From: Marasmius tenuissimus
Taxonomy: Eukaryota; Basidiomycota; Agaricomycetes; Agaricales; Marasmiaceae
Length of the DNA stretch: 64,000 bases
Direction: 5' to 3'
NCBI GenBank assembly: GCA_029532415.1
Contig: JAQOTA010000070.1
Span: 1,109,917 to 1,173,916 of the forward strand
Below, piece by piece: positions 31,262 to 44,960 of the stretch. Each line of letters opens with the position of its first letter. Position 1 is the first letter of the stretch. A program made the translations under genes and the position numbers. The notes beneath the pieces were generated by a model. It was given only the letters and a program-made list of their open reading frames with translations. It was not told the origin of the DNA and made no database searches.

Positions 31262-33785
31262 TGCCAAGCTTGAGTGGGGGGAAGTGGACACTGAGACGGG
31301 TGACAACGCTCTATATGAATCGAGACTCATCTTGTCTCGGTGTGTGCTCCTGCGCCATGAATGCCTCGATAACAGCCTATGATTTTGAGATTGATATACG
31401 ATATGGTGTGCAACCCGAGAGCCCTTCTTCCCTAGTGCAAACGAATTCATGAGAATTAGAATGTAATTCGAGCGATATTCGTTAAACGCGATGAGTGTGT
31501 GACAAAATTTGGTGAAATGTCTAGATGTGAGAGGGAACGGTGAGGCAGAATGTCGTTTAAATCCTCATCATTGGCTGGTCGATATGGTCTCGCCTATCAA
31601 TTAGTCGTTGCAAAGGCTGTGAGGATCTCGTATAAGTGAACCACTCGAATTGACGCTGATGGAAAACTACTGCAACGGGCCTTGTGAGAGGGTCGGTGCT
31701 TTTGCAGCGAGCAGCGTGGACGCAACAAGCTTCAGAATTGTAACCCTAGGGAAATGACGAGCCAAGGACACTGACGTCGATCGCCAGTTACCATCTCCAA
31801 AGCTATAAATCATACCATAAATAGTGATATGCTGCACCTTTCAAGATTAGAGAAGTTGTGAGGGCATTTGGGTATGTAAAATCAGTGAAAAACAACGCTA
31901 CCGGCCGGTCCGTGTTTCGGAGGTGACGGCAAGCCCCAAGCTCTTTACCAAACAAGGACCAAGCAATGCTTGCCAACCGCCATGACCTCGCTCGCCGCCG
32001 CAAAACTGTCAAAGAGATGAAAGACCGACGCTATGGCTCACAAGCAATCGGCTATGGCCAATGGAACACTATTTGGTCATTTTTCTCTTATTCACGCGAT
32101 TAGCGAATTCCCTGACTGACTGGTTCATTGCGCGTTGGTTTTAGGCTAAAATCAAGTGATTCATGATTCGAGATGATTCGGTTCTAGCAGGAAGGACATA
32201 AGAGACCATCGGTCTTTTTCAGGGCCCATATCGTCACTTCCATGATCCTCTTTTCCCTCTTGGTTTCACAATCGTTACGAATTTGGTTCAAATGGCTGTT
32301 GGGATGAAAGCTCGTTAATTTGTGCCAAGGACAACAACCAGTGTGATTTTCTCCTGGTGTTGATGTTGCTATTTTGACAGATTGTCCAGCCGTCGTCATT
32401 CCAGTTACTCCCGGAAGGCTATCGCCCAACATCGCGTTGCTGATCAGCAAGATCTTGTACGGAATAGTGAGCATGACCACGACCATAATGGGAGTCAACC
32501 AGGGCAATGACACGCTATATCTCCTCAAATCCAGTTGCTAAGCGCAAAATTTTGCAAGTAAAATCCATATCGGCCTGGGCTTTTCAATGATTCTGGTACG
32601 TGTTATCGGTTCTACGGTAGCTCTCTACTGATAAATTCTTATTGACTCTAGGCGTCTGTGAACGTTCGGCGATGGCCTTCATGGACCCATCTCAACACCG
32701 ACGAGAAAACTCGCCACGTTTCCCTACTCGACCTACCTTCAAAAAACGCCTCGGAAGTTCCCAATCTCAACCCAGCCGCTACATCATCGTCTTCTCCATT
32801 ACGGCAATGGCTTCGGTGGGGTTTCTTAGCCCTACTAACTTCGCTCCGCTGGCATATGCTAAACTCGTTCCACAACCATATCCGTACCTCCGAATAGACC
32901 TCAACGGTGTTTTTTTTACGAATAGGTGAACACACGGGCACCCATTCTTCGTCCTGCTTCGGCATAACTGGACTCGATGAAGGACTCCCCGTTGTCGTTA
33001 GTCGGTAATGGCGAGTTGATTGGTGGTTGTCAGAACGAGGGTGCGTCATTCTACAAATGTCTACGAACACCCCTTCGCATCTAGAGCTGGGACTACGAGA
33101 CAATGGACCCTCGTTAACCCCGAGCATATTTTGTGATGGTCGTGACTCCTCGGTAACAAGAACCTGTGATCTTCCACCACGTTACGTTCTCAACCTACTC
33201 CCGATCTTTGCACTTCGTCGTGACTAATTTCTTGGTCTCTAGGTACCTGCTGGTGAAGGCCCGTCTTTGGTGTGAAAAATAAGATGCTCGAGATATAAAC
33301 TGGGACACTTTCGTTGTTGATGATGAGTCTCGAGTTTTTGTATTATCAAAGGCTAAGATGCAAGACGCTCGAGGTTTCACTTCAGTAACCAATTCCGACT
33401 GGTGCTTATACACGGCTCTTCTTTTACCTATGCTTGGTTTGTGTCGCTGATAGATGGATTTTTGTTCAGAGAGCAGGAGCTGCGTGGTATGGGACTGCTA
33501 CTATAGGATTCATGCCAGGCTGTGCTGGGAGGTTTGCGGTATTGTGGGTAGTACCTTAAGCCTGTACCGAGCTGCCTAAAGGTGACTTATGCTACTTTAC
33601 GTTCGTTCAGGGAAATTCAGAAACTCGTGGATCACCACACGAGCTACCTCCGTATTTCTCACAGATCAGGGCTCGACCACTATGTGCTCTTTAGTTTCAT
33701 GGACAGGTGCCCTTTGTACGTACGACAACGCATTCAATATGTTTACCCTAGAATATGAATACACAAACTATCTCTAATGCGACGA
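31262..33785. other. No confidently supported gene
   Basis: A likely exon lies on the plus strand at about 32664-32910, after a good acceptor (tctag at 32652): SVNVRRWPSWTHLNTDEKTRHVSLL...LRQWLRWGFLALLTSLRWHM. It is preceded across a 50-60-base intron by AQNFASKIHIGLGFSMIL. I could not extend it to a full gene and do not recognise it. The rest is short overlapping frames. The right end is downstream of the 20-exon gene. Confidence 0.35.
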
Positions 33786-36700
33786 CTATCTCCATGCCTT
33801 ATTTACACCATCGATCTTACGAGTCGAGCTGAATGAAAAATTGAGATAACGATCGTGCACAAGAGAATCCAAGCTTACCGCGTTGCGCGTGAAGCGACGG
33901 AACTGAATCTTGTAGGATTGTGCTTTGTGGATTCAGTCACGTTCCCACTCTCCTGCTCCGCCGAAGGTTGCTTTGCGGTCTTGTTTGGCACAGCTTTTGG
34001 CTTATCCTTTGGGTGGGAGCTGAAGAACGCTGGTGAGATCATCGGTAGAGATACGCAGAATTCCTACTTACCGCTGAGATGGGGTAGGTTTTCGAGGCAC
34101 GGGCTTCGCTGTCTGTGCATCGGCTGATCCCATAGCCTGCTGTTCCGTCGTTTGAATTTCCCTCCGAAGGTTGCAAGCTACGGTCGTTTTTCCCGTCAAT
34201 TGCGATCTGGCAGGGAGGTTTTAGACGATACAGTTCATCGGGGAGAGTAAGCTTACCGTGTCAAGCGTGTGGGAGTTTCGGTGGACCTTGGAGAGACCGG
34301 GACGTTCACCATTTCAGGTGTCTTTGCCATTGCTGTCTCATTTGGCGCAAAAGCTGCCCGAGAGCTGAGAATCTGGTGAGATAACATGAAGAAATGGATG
34401 GGACTCGAATTTACCATTGAGCAGAAGCGGATATCTCCCTTGTTATTCCTGCTAGACGTGCGGTGTGCTGACCCGTCGTTTGCTTCTCACTCGAGTTGGG
34501 TAAAGCAACGGCTTTCTTGCCGGTCCTTCCTGTCACTTTTGGCGCGGTGGCTGGCTTTCCCGCTGGCTGGGAGCTAAGGGAAGTTGGTGAGATTAAGGGT
34601 AGAATGAGTAGATTACCCGCTTACCGCTGAGATGGCGGAGGTTTTCGAGTGACGGAATTTGCTGTCTTTGCGTTGAGTGAACCCATGGCCTTCTGTTCCG
34701 TTGTTTGGAGTTGCCTCCGTGGGCTGGGAGCTACAGCTGCATCTCTTATTGTTCCAGTTCTACGAGGGAGGCTTCAGACAAGACATCTGAATGAGGAGTT
34801 ATGCTTACCGTATCGAGCGTGTAGGAGTTTCAGTCGACCTGGAAGAGACCGCGACCTTCACGGTTTGAGATATCCTTGGCTTCGCTGTTCCGGTCGGTAC
34901 AGAAGCCGTCTGAGAGCTGAGGATCTGATGAGACAATGAAAAGAAGTGAATGTGACTGAAGGTTACCGCTGAGCAGGAGCGGGGAATCCCTTTGTTGATC
35001 CCGCTGGATGTATGAGTCGCTGACCCGCGGATTTTTTCTCACTCGAGCTGGGTAACGCAACGACCTTCTGCCCGGCTTGAGGTCCTCTATTTGGGGTTGA
35101 GATAATGATCTTGGAAATGAACGAAAACAAGGCTTACCGCGGTGTTCGAATAGAAGTGAAGGGAGGTTTTTGAGGGACACGACTCGTTCCTTGCTCCGCT
35201 TGGCTCATCGAGACATTCTGCAGTGTTTGAGGCATTGATGATGATGGATGCATGTTGATCATTTCGCTGATCTGAGAAGCAACCACCCCGTTGTCTGATG
35301 GTTGGGCCTCTACCACTTGTTCCTGCCCACACGGGTGATTAAAATCGCCTAGAGTGAAGTTGAGATACTAATCGGAGACAAATGTCTTGCACGTACCTTC
35401 TTCTCCCGTGTGCATTGTCGCATGTTCGCGCTCTGTAGGTAAATTTTTGAGAGAGAGACTTGACGGGAATTTGTCAGTCCGAGTCTCTGATATTACGGCT
35501 TTGGTTTCGCTTTTTTGTTCGGAAGCTGTGTTGTCCGGAAAGAGATACACCGTCAGAATATGCATTCACGATGTCCGAGGGATACTCGTACCGTTCACAT
35601 TTTTCCAAAGCCCCAACCCTCCGGCCAAACGGTTGGTAACTGAAGATTCCTCTGCACGCGTGCCTTCAAGGTCGGAAGGCGCATCAACGAGCGAGAATGT
35701 GGATGGGGATGTGAGACGAAATCCAGGGTCAAAAGGCTGGTCTTTGTCTGAATCCGTGAGGTCTTTGTCTGAATCCGTGAGGTCTTCCATCCTCTTCTCG
35801 TGAGGGTCGCCTAAATCAGGTGTCAGGGTATATCTGGAACACGTAAACATGTCTGGTACACACCACGTATTAACTGGGGATAGCCGTAATCAAGAGGGTA
35901 CTCTTTTCCATCTGACCCGTATTTCTTGTTGAGCAAATGTTGACGAACTACATGATAATCATCGTGCGTCCAGGAGGATCCAGTCCATGTTTGAACATTG
36001 AGCTCAGGTATTCCGTATCGCTTCCAATCATTCTCCGGGATCACATGCTTCCCCTCTGGGTCAGATGCCCAGTAGAATAGTGAATCGGGAAGCGGAAAAT
36101 GGATACAGTGCATCCCGTTGATGTACTCGACTCGGAGAGGTTGAACGAAGAGGTGCGCAGGTCTGTAAGTGGTTGTGGGAGTATGGGACAAGTCGCCTTC
36201 GAGGGAGAATCCAATTTCATTAATAAAACCTGGAGGTGGATATCAAATGGATGTAGTGGAAATGTATCTTGGTTCAATGCTTACATGTCCCCCTATTTGC
36301 TTGTGTAGGATGCTGGCTGAGATAGGCGGCGCGGAGTCGATTACTTTCCTTTAGGGGAAGATGCAATGAGAAGTAGAGGTTCAGTCGAGCGTGGTCGGTG
36401 TTGTGGATTTGAAAGTCAACACGCGAAGAGACTAGTCTAATCAGCAATGGAATGGATGGACAGAGTTTTCGGCATACCTTTCGTGGAGTAGCTGGCTTTG
36501 ATATTGTAACTCCGACTCTCAAAGTGGGGCTCGGGGGATGGAGTGGAAGGGAAGTGGGCAAAGAACCCACGAAACCAATCCACAACCGCCCCGAATGTCA
36601 AAACACCGTGGGAAGCGTATCTTGACAGCATTAGGTTCGATGGGTTTATTGTGCGTCCCGTTGACGCGTACAGGTACAAAACATCTCCAAAGGTCTCCTC

Positions 36701-37803
36701 AAAGTAAGTGGCAATTTCATCGGCATTGAGTTGGGGTTGGGTGCCTCGGGGAAGTGAAGTTGGGCGAAAAGAATTGCCGACGTCTGCCCATAGTCCGATG
36801 GGAGCGGAAGCGATGTCATAACGCCAAGACTTGGTTTTGGGATTGAACATCCAGTCCTCAAACGACTTCGACACCTATTGTGCTATTTTTAGCCAGGCCA
36901 ACATTTAAGACAGTCTACTCACCGGAAACGTCCGTGTTTTATCGGCGCGGAGTGCTTCTACTGCAATGCTCTGAACCCACTTTCAGCAAAGCCCCGCCAC
37001 TCGATACGAGATGATGGACATACATGTGTGTACTCAAGGTATCGATATACGATTCCATGATTGGGATATTGGCCCGTAAACTCCAACCCACTGACCAGCT
37101 CTGGTATTGTCATGCAATCAGCAAAAGACATTATGCTACTGACACTTCCATACCTTCGTGGAGGACAAAAGTCGGCATCTCCGACTTCACCAATCCTAGC
37201 ATCTGCATGAGCCACGGCGATCTGGTGTGCAGTTTAGCTGAAGAAACAATCGATCTTCGCGCCCAATTGAACCCTACCTGTGGGCTGAGTATGCCTGATA
37301 TAATTTTTTCCACAACTGTAACACATCAGTGTTTCTATGCCTATAAAAATCACAAACTCGCACTCACGAGGCACGCAATTGCCCGATCCTCCTTTGCTCC
37401 CGGCTCGATTTTTACCATAGTAACCGTACAATCATAGTTTGGGTAAATCTTGGCGGCTTGAGATCTTCTTACGACCTTGACCCTTGTTTTTACCGGCTTC
37501 CTAAACGGATTTGTAGACTTCAGAACGTCAATATACATCTCCTGTGACCGCTCTGGTCCCTCTAATAGCACATGGCCCTCGTAGAACTCTTCGAATCTTG
37601 TTTGCTTTGGCTAGAACAGACGCCAGTTTAGCTCCCTAGTTCCAATGTGATCTATGATGACGGCGTACCAACACACTGTTTTCATCCTCGTCGCACCTTC
37701 TACAACAACATCGGTATATATGTGTGACGTTTCCAGCAACGTTGTGGAATTGCTGGTTACCAACGATGGTCAGGTCTCGGGAGCATTGGATGAAACTGGA
37801 CAT
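33786..37803 (-). CDS. Large basidiomycete protein of unknown function with exon-repeat tail, 20 exons
   Basis: Predicted exons (minus): 37803-37669, 37610-37368, 37315-37278, 37221-37154, 37100-37024, 36970-36923, 36874-36478, 36431-36285, 36229-35864, 35810-35592, 35525-35397, 35348-35138, 35086-34967, 34916-34809, 34744-34625, 34573-34415, 34364-34257, 34206-34072, 34019-33879, 33828-33786. They join in frame to 1003 residues. The N-terminus (MSSFIQCSRDLTIVG...FHNVAGNVTHIY) matches a basidiomycete-specific family whose proteins start with a hydrophobic 'FF..A....I.GG.F..V.G' segment. The next parts (WKKLYQAYSAHR, SPWLMQMLGLVKSEMPTFVLHE) echo the kinase-like HPNIVQLFG-type region of such proteins. 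A second conserved block contains YINGMHCIHFPLPDSLFYWASDPEGK. The last ~330 residues are S/T/P/K-rich and built from duplicated exons. A 21-base direct repeat encodes DLTDSDK twice. The function is unknown. An upstream in-frame ATG at 37881 exists; 37803 was chosen to match the family start and the paralog at 54376. Confidence 0.75.
33879..35348 (-). repeat. Tandem exon duplication inside the 20-exon gene
   Basis: Exons 14-15-16 (34916-34415) and 17-18-19 (34364-33879) are the same a-b-c triplet repeated at a spacing of about 552 bases. Exon 13 and the end of exon 12 are an older c and b. Matching landmarks: type a ends STETPTR(S/L)(I/T)R; type b holds QTTEQ(K/Q)AMGS and ends P(P/T)PSQR; type c begins R(S/G)(Q/H)P and contains AVALPNSSEK or VVALPSSSEK. 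Every repeated exon begins and ends in the same codon phase, so duplication leaves the frame intact. Confidence 0.8.
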
Positions 37804-40800
37804 AATGGTGGAGGCAAAGGAGGAATGGGAACGAATGTAGACACGCTGGTATATGTGAGGTTTCCCGTCGACGGTCGACATGCTGTCTACACGTTGTCTT
37901 TAGCGCTCACAAAACCCGCCAATGAAAACCCCGGAGACATAGCTTCGATCGGATATGAATATTCAGCTCCAATCACTGCGGGCATGATCATTGATGGATG
38001 CCTGTTTTTAGCCTCGGCAACGTGCAGTGAAACAGCATCACTCCATCGTAAACGAAGGTCGTGAATGATCTTCGAGTGAGCTTTAGTGTCCCAACGGATG
38101 TTCAAAGGACTGATCCCGCCTGAGACAAATTCCAAGATTTATTCAATGAGTTCTTGAACAAACACAAGGGTATGCACCCTCTAACGCCCCGACAGGTGGT
38201 AAACACGTTGAATGATATTTCTAGTAATCGGGAGCTGTAGATCAATGATTGGAACAAACAGCAGCTGTGAAAGGCGTAACTTTGGCCTTCATATCCGCTC
38301 GACCAATCCATCGGTTCTTCATACCCTGGGATAGTGCTGTATTGAGCACAGCTCCACAAAGCCGTTTATCACTGTACCTCAAACGAACTGGGATCGTCTT
38401 TTGCGGCATGTTCCTTTATTAACTAACAACAAGCCATTGCAGAAAGCGTGGGGATGAGATATAGATCCTCGCAAAGCGAATACTTGGAAGTGGCCCGACC
38501 ATCCCAGCGTGGAGTAACAAGCGGATAGCACAACAAAGTGCAGATATTTGCACGGGGTGGTCAGGTTAATCGACAATTTTTTGCCTGAGAAGACGGTCAG
38601 ACAAGAATAGATGACACGACAACCACGAGGAAGGTACGTACCGAATCGATCAGACCTCAAATCCTTACTTTTTCCTCGAAGCAATTTCTTTCTCGCCCAC
38701 GGTAAGTCAATCCCGAGAGCAAACTCTCCCCAATCACCCCGCTCAAGGCAGTTTAAATAAAGGACTATCACTCTTAACAATTGAAGGACCTTGATTGAAC
38801 AAGAACTATGGAGCTCGATTCAGCCAGGCGGCCATCAAAAGTGCTGTAGTAGCCCTATTAGAAGCACGAAATATCAAAGGGGGATACTATCCTCAGCTCC
38901 ATGCGCCATATCGGAACTAGTCCAATGCATCGAATGAGACCACGAGGCCCTCGATCAAACTTTAAGGCGGCGTGGTGAACCTGAAGTGAGCCCTGTGAAT
39001 CATAATTGCCACTCTAACGTTCACAAGGTGTGTAAAGATGCGCAGTGTAAAATGAATGGTACACTCGAAAAAAGGCACAAATATGCCTAATCATGTGAGT
39101 GGAGAAGGTGATGGAGTACAGGCACTCACCCGATACTCGAATGAAGAGTCGAGAGCTCCATTTCTGGCCGTGAAAGAATGGAGACCAGGCCATTATTATA
39201 TCTGATTCTTAGAGAGTGATCAGTACACGATAAAAGGGCATAGATGATTCGAAAAAGGAAGATTGGACTAATCTATGCCCCGGCTTTGACTGGCAAACTC
39301 GTACCTTCTCTGCAGATTTCTAAATGCCTAGCCCGGTACTTGCTGGAAAAGCAACACGAAGGCAAATATCTTCCGTTCATTGCCTCTCCGACTGCCAAGT
39401 CCGAACCACAATACTTATCGGGATTGAAGAGACTCGAGAAACAAAAACGAAGAGGCCGATAGGCTTACAGAGATCGTGGGATCGTAGGCATCAATGTGTC
39501 AACTGGCCGAATAACATGGCGATTCTGAAAGTAACGGGATTGAGGGTCGTGTGAGCACTCGAAAGGATAAAATCTTCCTTTGCGATCACCGTTCCAGGCA
39601 TTGTCTCATTTTTCAATCTTCTCGGTGCGAGGTATGATGATCATTGATCGATCGCTCAAAACCTCTGGTTGATATTGTGTCAGTCATGGATTTGGGACGA
39701 AACCAGCGAACGAGAATGAGGGCGAAGAAGGTGAATGTTTAAATTGACCTCCCATTAAAGGCGTCATACATATCTGGCTCAGAGCACTCGCCACAATGAT
39801 AAAATGCAAACGAGACCTCGTATACAGCACGGATATTGAGCGCCGTGTTTTGTCCGATACAAAATATACGGAATGTGGGTGTATGCTTGAGCTATATGAA
39901 CGCAAATCGTCGAATATCTGAAACCGTAGCCCCTGATCGACCCGCAGGGCCGGGGAGCAGAAATGTTGCTAACTACAAGAAAGATTAAGTAGGGGAGGTT
40001 CAATCCGGAGTCCGAAGAGTACTGAACACACCGAAAATGTAGCTATCTCTAGAGTCTACGCCCCGCTACCCGGCCACACCCCATTGATACGAGTGATTGG
40101 TAGTGATACCGACTCTATTGGGCGAAAATTCGAATGACCTGTCCAATTTGCATGCGATGTATTTGTTTCCTAAGATTCCTAACCAATTTGGTTAGACCAT
40201 CCAGTAGGCACCAGGAGAAGGTCGGAAGACTTGAGCTTCCAAGGGTCATGAGGGTCGAGAAGCAAGTCGTGCTCTGAACCCGGGGATAGAACGGAGTGAG
40301 TTACACTCATCATAACTTCTCCCCGATCACCACGTTCAAATGAGCGCTTGCTCATTCTGCGCAGAGCTAATTCAAACTCAAGCATATTATGAACATTGCT
40401 TATGATATGCTTGAGAGCAAGGGCGAGTGTCGGACCATGGATCCACTCGGTATTTGGTCCTATGGTCTTGGGAAAACTGAGCAGTGCTAGGTTGCGGCGA
40501 GGTAGTCGCTAGATCTGCACTAATCACACAAGATACGAATATGACCTGCGACTGCTTCAATTACCTTACTGGGTCCGACATACGCCCCGTCAGACTCTAC
40601 TCCACCCTACTGGGTAACGGATTGTGGCAAGGCAGATTCTTAGCGACGAAATCGTTGTTTGAGGGGTATGAATATCGTGATGGAGGAACTGGTTCGTGCA
40701 AGGGGTACTTCTAGCTCTGATACATCTTATGGGGATATTCAGTCAGTTTTGTTTTTGTTCCTTCACACCTTTGCCTAAGGTTCTGCGCTCATGCTATCGG

Positions 40801-42233
40801 ATTTGGAACGTTCATAAATACTACCTGGTCTACGTCGTGGCTCTGCAGTCAGCTCGGGGTTGCTGTAATCTTTGCCTCTTCAGGGGCTCATAACGAATTC
40901 CGAGACGATTGGGTACAAGTAGATTGACTGAAAGCTGTACCTGTCAGACTTTCAGAAGGAGTTCTCCGACGAGTTGTCTCGATACGATGTTAATAATGTG
41001 TAGCCTTCAAGATCGCGGGCCTCAGCTATACCTAGTTCAGCTCAAAGCAAATAACTTAGTCGAGGTTGGGCGGTCTGGCCCGACCCTTCAGTGACCTCCT
41101 ATGAATTTGATTGGCTCGGTCAATAGGCAGTTGTAGAGTTCAATGTTTACTTTCCGTCTGCACCTAACTAAATTGCAATCTCGGCAAGTCATCTCTCTGA
41201 GAATCCCGACTGATGAGTGGGCTGTAGTTTCATCGAGAAGTCCTGTCACCATAGAAGTCCTGTCACCATAGCCTTGTAGTTGGAGGAAACGTCGTTCAAC
41301 TATAGCATCTGATTCTGATAGTCACGCGTGTGGGGTCCTCAGCAACCCCTTCAATGAGGTAAACTGCAGTAAACCGAGACCCTGATTGAGATAAATAAAC
41401 GTAGGCATAGTTGTAGTCGTACTTGTGCAGTGACACAGCCATACGGAGTGAACCCAGTCAATGATAGTTGATCATCTTCAATCCCGTTGAACTGGATGGT
41501 CTTGCATATTCTAATCGGTACGTCTATCGGACGACTCGAGGTTTGGACAGAGTGACGCACAGCGGTACCCATATAAGTACACATTGACCACGATCATCCT
41601 GGAAGCAGTGAATCTAAAAGAGGTACAATTACACCCGTGATTACTATTCCTACAGTCCCGCTCATGAGATGGCTGCTTCCTTTCCCTTTCTGGGCTCTGC
41701 AATCCCTCACGTTTATGGGCAAAAAACTGTGCATATCAGCACTCGCAATTCATTAACTTTCGACGGGTGACGCTGATGAGTGCTGGGCGCCCAGTCTGGT
41801 CAAAACTACATCGGTATTACCCTGCATCCCCGGAGATGTTTACCGCATGGTAGACAAGCGCTTTGGTTAATGTTATCTTCTCACCTCTGACTACTCAATC
41901 CCGAGCAAGGTTTTTACGCATCCCCGACTCAATGTTAGTACCACCCGGGACAAGGCCATCATGCATCATCGAAGCAAGCGATATCCGGACAGGTAATTTT
42001 GACTTGAAACGAGAACATAGGATCCTCGAGTCCATCTATGGATACTTTAAGCCCACAGGCATGCTATTCTCGTGTTCGTGTTCCAAATCCAAACTCTAGT
42101 TTCCTGCGGTAAGGTCTCAAGCCGAAGAACATCTCGTGAGCACATTTCCCGCTGGAGGTTATAAGAGCATCCTTCTCTGATACCAACTCGACCTACCTCG
42201 ACCCGTTGAGAGTCCAGGGTCAGTGCTCGCGAA
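37804..42233. other. No complete gene; two fragments of one protein family
   Basis: Minus-strand frames at 38600-38780 (LERGDWGEFALGIDLPWARK...) and 40179-40385 (MSKRSFERGDRGEVMMSVTHSVL...) share an ERGD(W/R)GE core that I associate with large uncharacterised Agaricomycete proteins. Neither can be extended into a gene, so they look like relics. A 17-base direct repeat lies at about 41237-41272. The remainder shows no supported coding sequence. Confidence 0.35.
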
Positions 42234-43742
42234 ATGTCCACAGCGCTTGATCAACAGCAGGTAGAGGAGCATCGTCAAAAGCTGGCGAGCTTTACGGACT
42301 TCCGTGTGTTTCCTGTACTGGCTGAGACTGTCCTTTACGGTGTGTTCCTTACTCGTTGGAATAGACTGATACTGACGGACCACGACTACGTTCAGCAATC
42401 TTTACCGTTCTTATCATCACCTCCAGCTACATTCTCTTGTGGGTACAGCTTCTTGCGAGCTGATGATTGAGCTAAATGTTGAAATCTCCACCAGGACACG
42501 CGGCCGGGGTTCACGGTATACCAGAATGATGTTGGCAACCACAATCATCCTTTACGGGCTTTCTACCTGGGATTGGGCTATCGATATCCTGTTACTGAGG
42601 GATGACTTGAAGGTCTTCCTTCCCGCAGACCTCATTCAACCTTCTCCCAATCATGTCCGACGCATTCAAGTCAACAACGCCTTACACATCTCTCAGTCAA
42701 TCATGAATAACATTTCCGTACGTTTTGTTTTTATTCCTCTGCCCTACCCTCCAGGTGTACTTACGGCCGTGATAGACCATGCTTAGCGACTCGGTGGTTG
42801 TCTGGCGAGTTTATGTGGTATTCGGCCGAGACAAACGAGTCCTAGCAATAGGTGTCGCCCTTTTAACTGCACTATTCTGTGTGTTGCTTTCATACTCGAG
42901 TCCATTTCGGTTTCCTCACGTCTCACCGCATTAGCTGGCCTTCTTCTATGCAATCTAACTCAGATTGGAATCGGTTTTCCCTCGGTCGCTCATCTACATT
43001 TTTTAGCCCCAGCTGAACTCGTGATTGATATCGTGACGCTCAGTTTGTCAGCCCTGGTCAATATTTGGGCGACTGGCATGATCGCATATCAAGCTTGGTA
43101 CGCGTCGATGATTTGCTTCTTTTTAAACATTGATCCAATTCTCACTCGTTGACGATTAGGCGCTACCGGCGAGAGATCAAGGTCTACCTTAGGGACAGTA
43201 CCACACGTTCTTTCGCAGAAAGCATGCTCATTCTCTTCACGGAGACTGGAGCAGTCTATACATCACTGTGGGTACGTGGGTAAATGATGGATCAAGATGG
43301 TATATGTTCTAATCGTGATTCAACAGATTCTGAGGAACATCATAGTGATACATCAACTCGTGAAAACACCGTACACGACTTATGCAAACCAGATCATGTA
43401 TCAAATAACGGTACGCCTCGACAATCATGCCTGCGATTCTTTTTTCCCCTGTTAACGCGGCTACAGGGAATGTACCCAACAATTATCATCATACTTGTTG
43501 CGCTGCAGAAATCGCATCTCGAGACCCAGTTCACGAGCTACGGAGGTGTCTCTACCCAAAGAGACATGGGGTCTGGATCAGGTCCTACAAGCACTACGGC
43601 TGTTTCATCCCGTATTCGGGCTCAGCTAACAAGGGATACAAGTGTCCTTGCATCGACAAATTTGAGCAAGGTTCTGCCGGAGTCCAGGTCCGACCTTAGA
43701 GATATTAGTGGCAAAGGGGACAGTTCGGAATTTATAGTGTGA
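42234..43742 (+). CDS. Seven-helix membrane protein of a basidiomycete family, 8 exons
   Basis: Predicted exons: 42234-42339, 42396-42438, 42495-42717, 42776-42878, 42935-43097, 43160-43271, 43327-43410, 43467-43742, joining in frame to 369 residues. Hydrophobic segments in order: FPVLAETVLYAIFTVLIITSS, RMMLATTIILYGLSTWDWAI, ISQSIMNNISTMLSDSVVVW, RVLAIGVALLTALFSGLLL, IDIVTLSLSALVNIWATGMI, FAESMLILFTETGAVYTSLW and MYPTIIIILVALQ. The patterns GLSTWDWAID, MNNISTMLSDSVVVWRVYVVF and ETGAVYTSLW are typical of a large Agaricomycete seven-transmembrane family with no assigned function; they look like receptors, but no ligand is known. The C-terminal tail is hydrophilic and S/T-rich. All introns are GT-AG and short. 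No lesion was seen. Confidence 0.85.
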
Positions 43743-44360
43743 ACACAGAATCGGCCGTTTCAAAAAATGCCATCCTTACACACGACTCGGTTAGGTCTTC
43801 TGATATCTTTGGCAGCGTTCATCGCAGGTTTTACTATGTATTCAATCTGTTCCTTATTTCAATCCACAGGCTGGAGCTCCCTGGTGTTACAAGATTGTGA
43901 TGAGATTACAATAAGCTGATTAGGATTTTGAGTAACGAGATTGCGGCACTTACTTCTTAATCTCCGACCGCCATCAAGTCGTCTTTGATAGGCTCTGACA
44001 GTCTGTATAGACAGCGCGTAGGTGTAGTGCTAGACTACGGCGTGAGTACGGTATGGAATGAATGTGAGAGAAAAGAGCTCACCTCCTTAGTGGACCATGT
44101 CGTGGTAAATAGCTGAGGAGGGAGAATGAAGAGTCACGTGCTACGGCAATGTCCGAATCTCAACACACATCATGGACTGATGAAGAAGGGAGAACCAGAG
44201 AAAGACAAAGAGATGAGGTGAATGTATATAGTAAGTAACAAAAGGAAGAGAGAAATCGAAAAATCTGTGGCATTTGATAAGGATCCATATCCAGTTCCAT
44301 GAACTTTTCAATCCTATCATCAACAACAGCAATGTCCTCCAAAGAGCCTGTAAGACCGGG
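43743..44360. other. No supported gene
   Basis: Downstream of the seven-helix gene and of the copia relic on the opposite strand. Short frames only. Confidence 0.45.
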
Positions 44361-44960
44361 TTAAGAGACAAGTACCAATGAAGCGCAGTGTTTCTGATGC
44401 AGTGGAAGTAGCAGTGGTTTGGTCAAGATGTCGGCTATCATATCCTCTGTCAGTATCCAGGAGATCGAGACTTTGTTCGATGAAATATGACTCCAGATGC
44501 GATAGTATTTGGTATCTATGTGTTTTGAATTTCTTGATGTGACTAGTGACTGAGACATGAAAATGGATCCGCGGTTATCAGAGAATGGGGAAAGTGGCAG
44601 GAGCGGGAATATCAAGGAGTGCAGTGAACCATCAAATCCAAAGAACTTCCCGGAGGCAATGCGTCGCGGCCATGTATTCCGCTTCCGTTGATGACAATGC
44701 CACTGCCTTCTGCTGAAGCAGACCACGGAACCAATCCACCATACATGTAAATTGCATATCCAGAGATACTCTTCCGGTCAGCTGGGTCAGAGGCCCAGTC
44801 TGCATCTGCAAAGGCTACATCATCAACCGAGCAATTGAGATGAATGAGTGCATCTCGATTATTACCCCCATCTTCCAGTGCAAAGTCAGCGGTGCCTGGG
44901 AGATACCGGAGGATACCCTTTCCCATGAAGGCAAGACTGGGTGTGGGCTCTCGGGTCACA
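44361..44960 (-). pseudogene. Ty1/copia pol relic (RNase H part)
   Basis: Minus-strand fragments of copia RNase H and C-terminus: GILRYLPGTADFALEDGG, FADADWASDPADRKSISGYAIYMYGGLVPWSA (44612-44940) and, in another frame, the end part KHIDTKYYRIWSH...ILTEDMIADILTKPL (44380-44520). The pieces are out of frame with each other, and neither LTR nor the rest of pol is visible. It is much older than, and distinct from, the element at 5735-10865. Confidence 0.8.
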
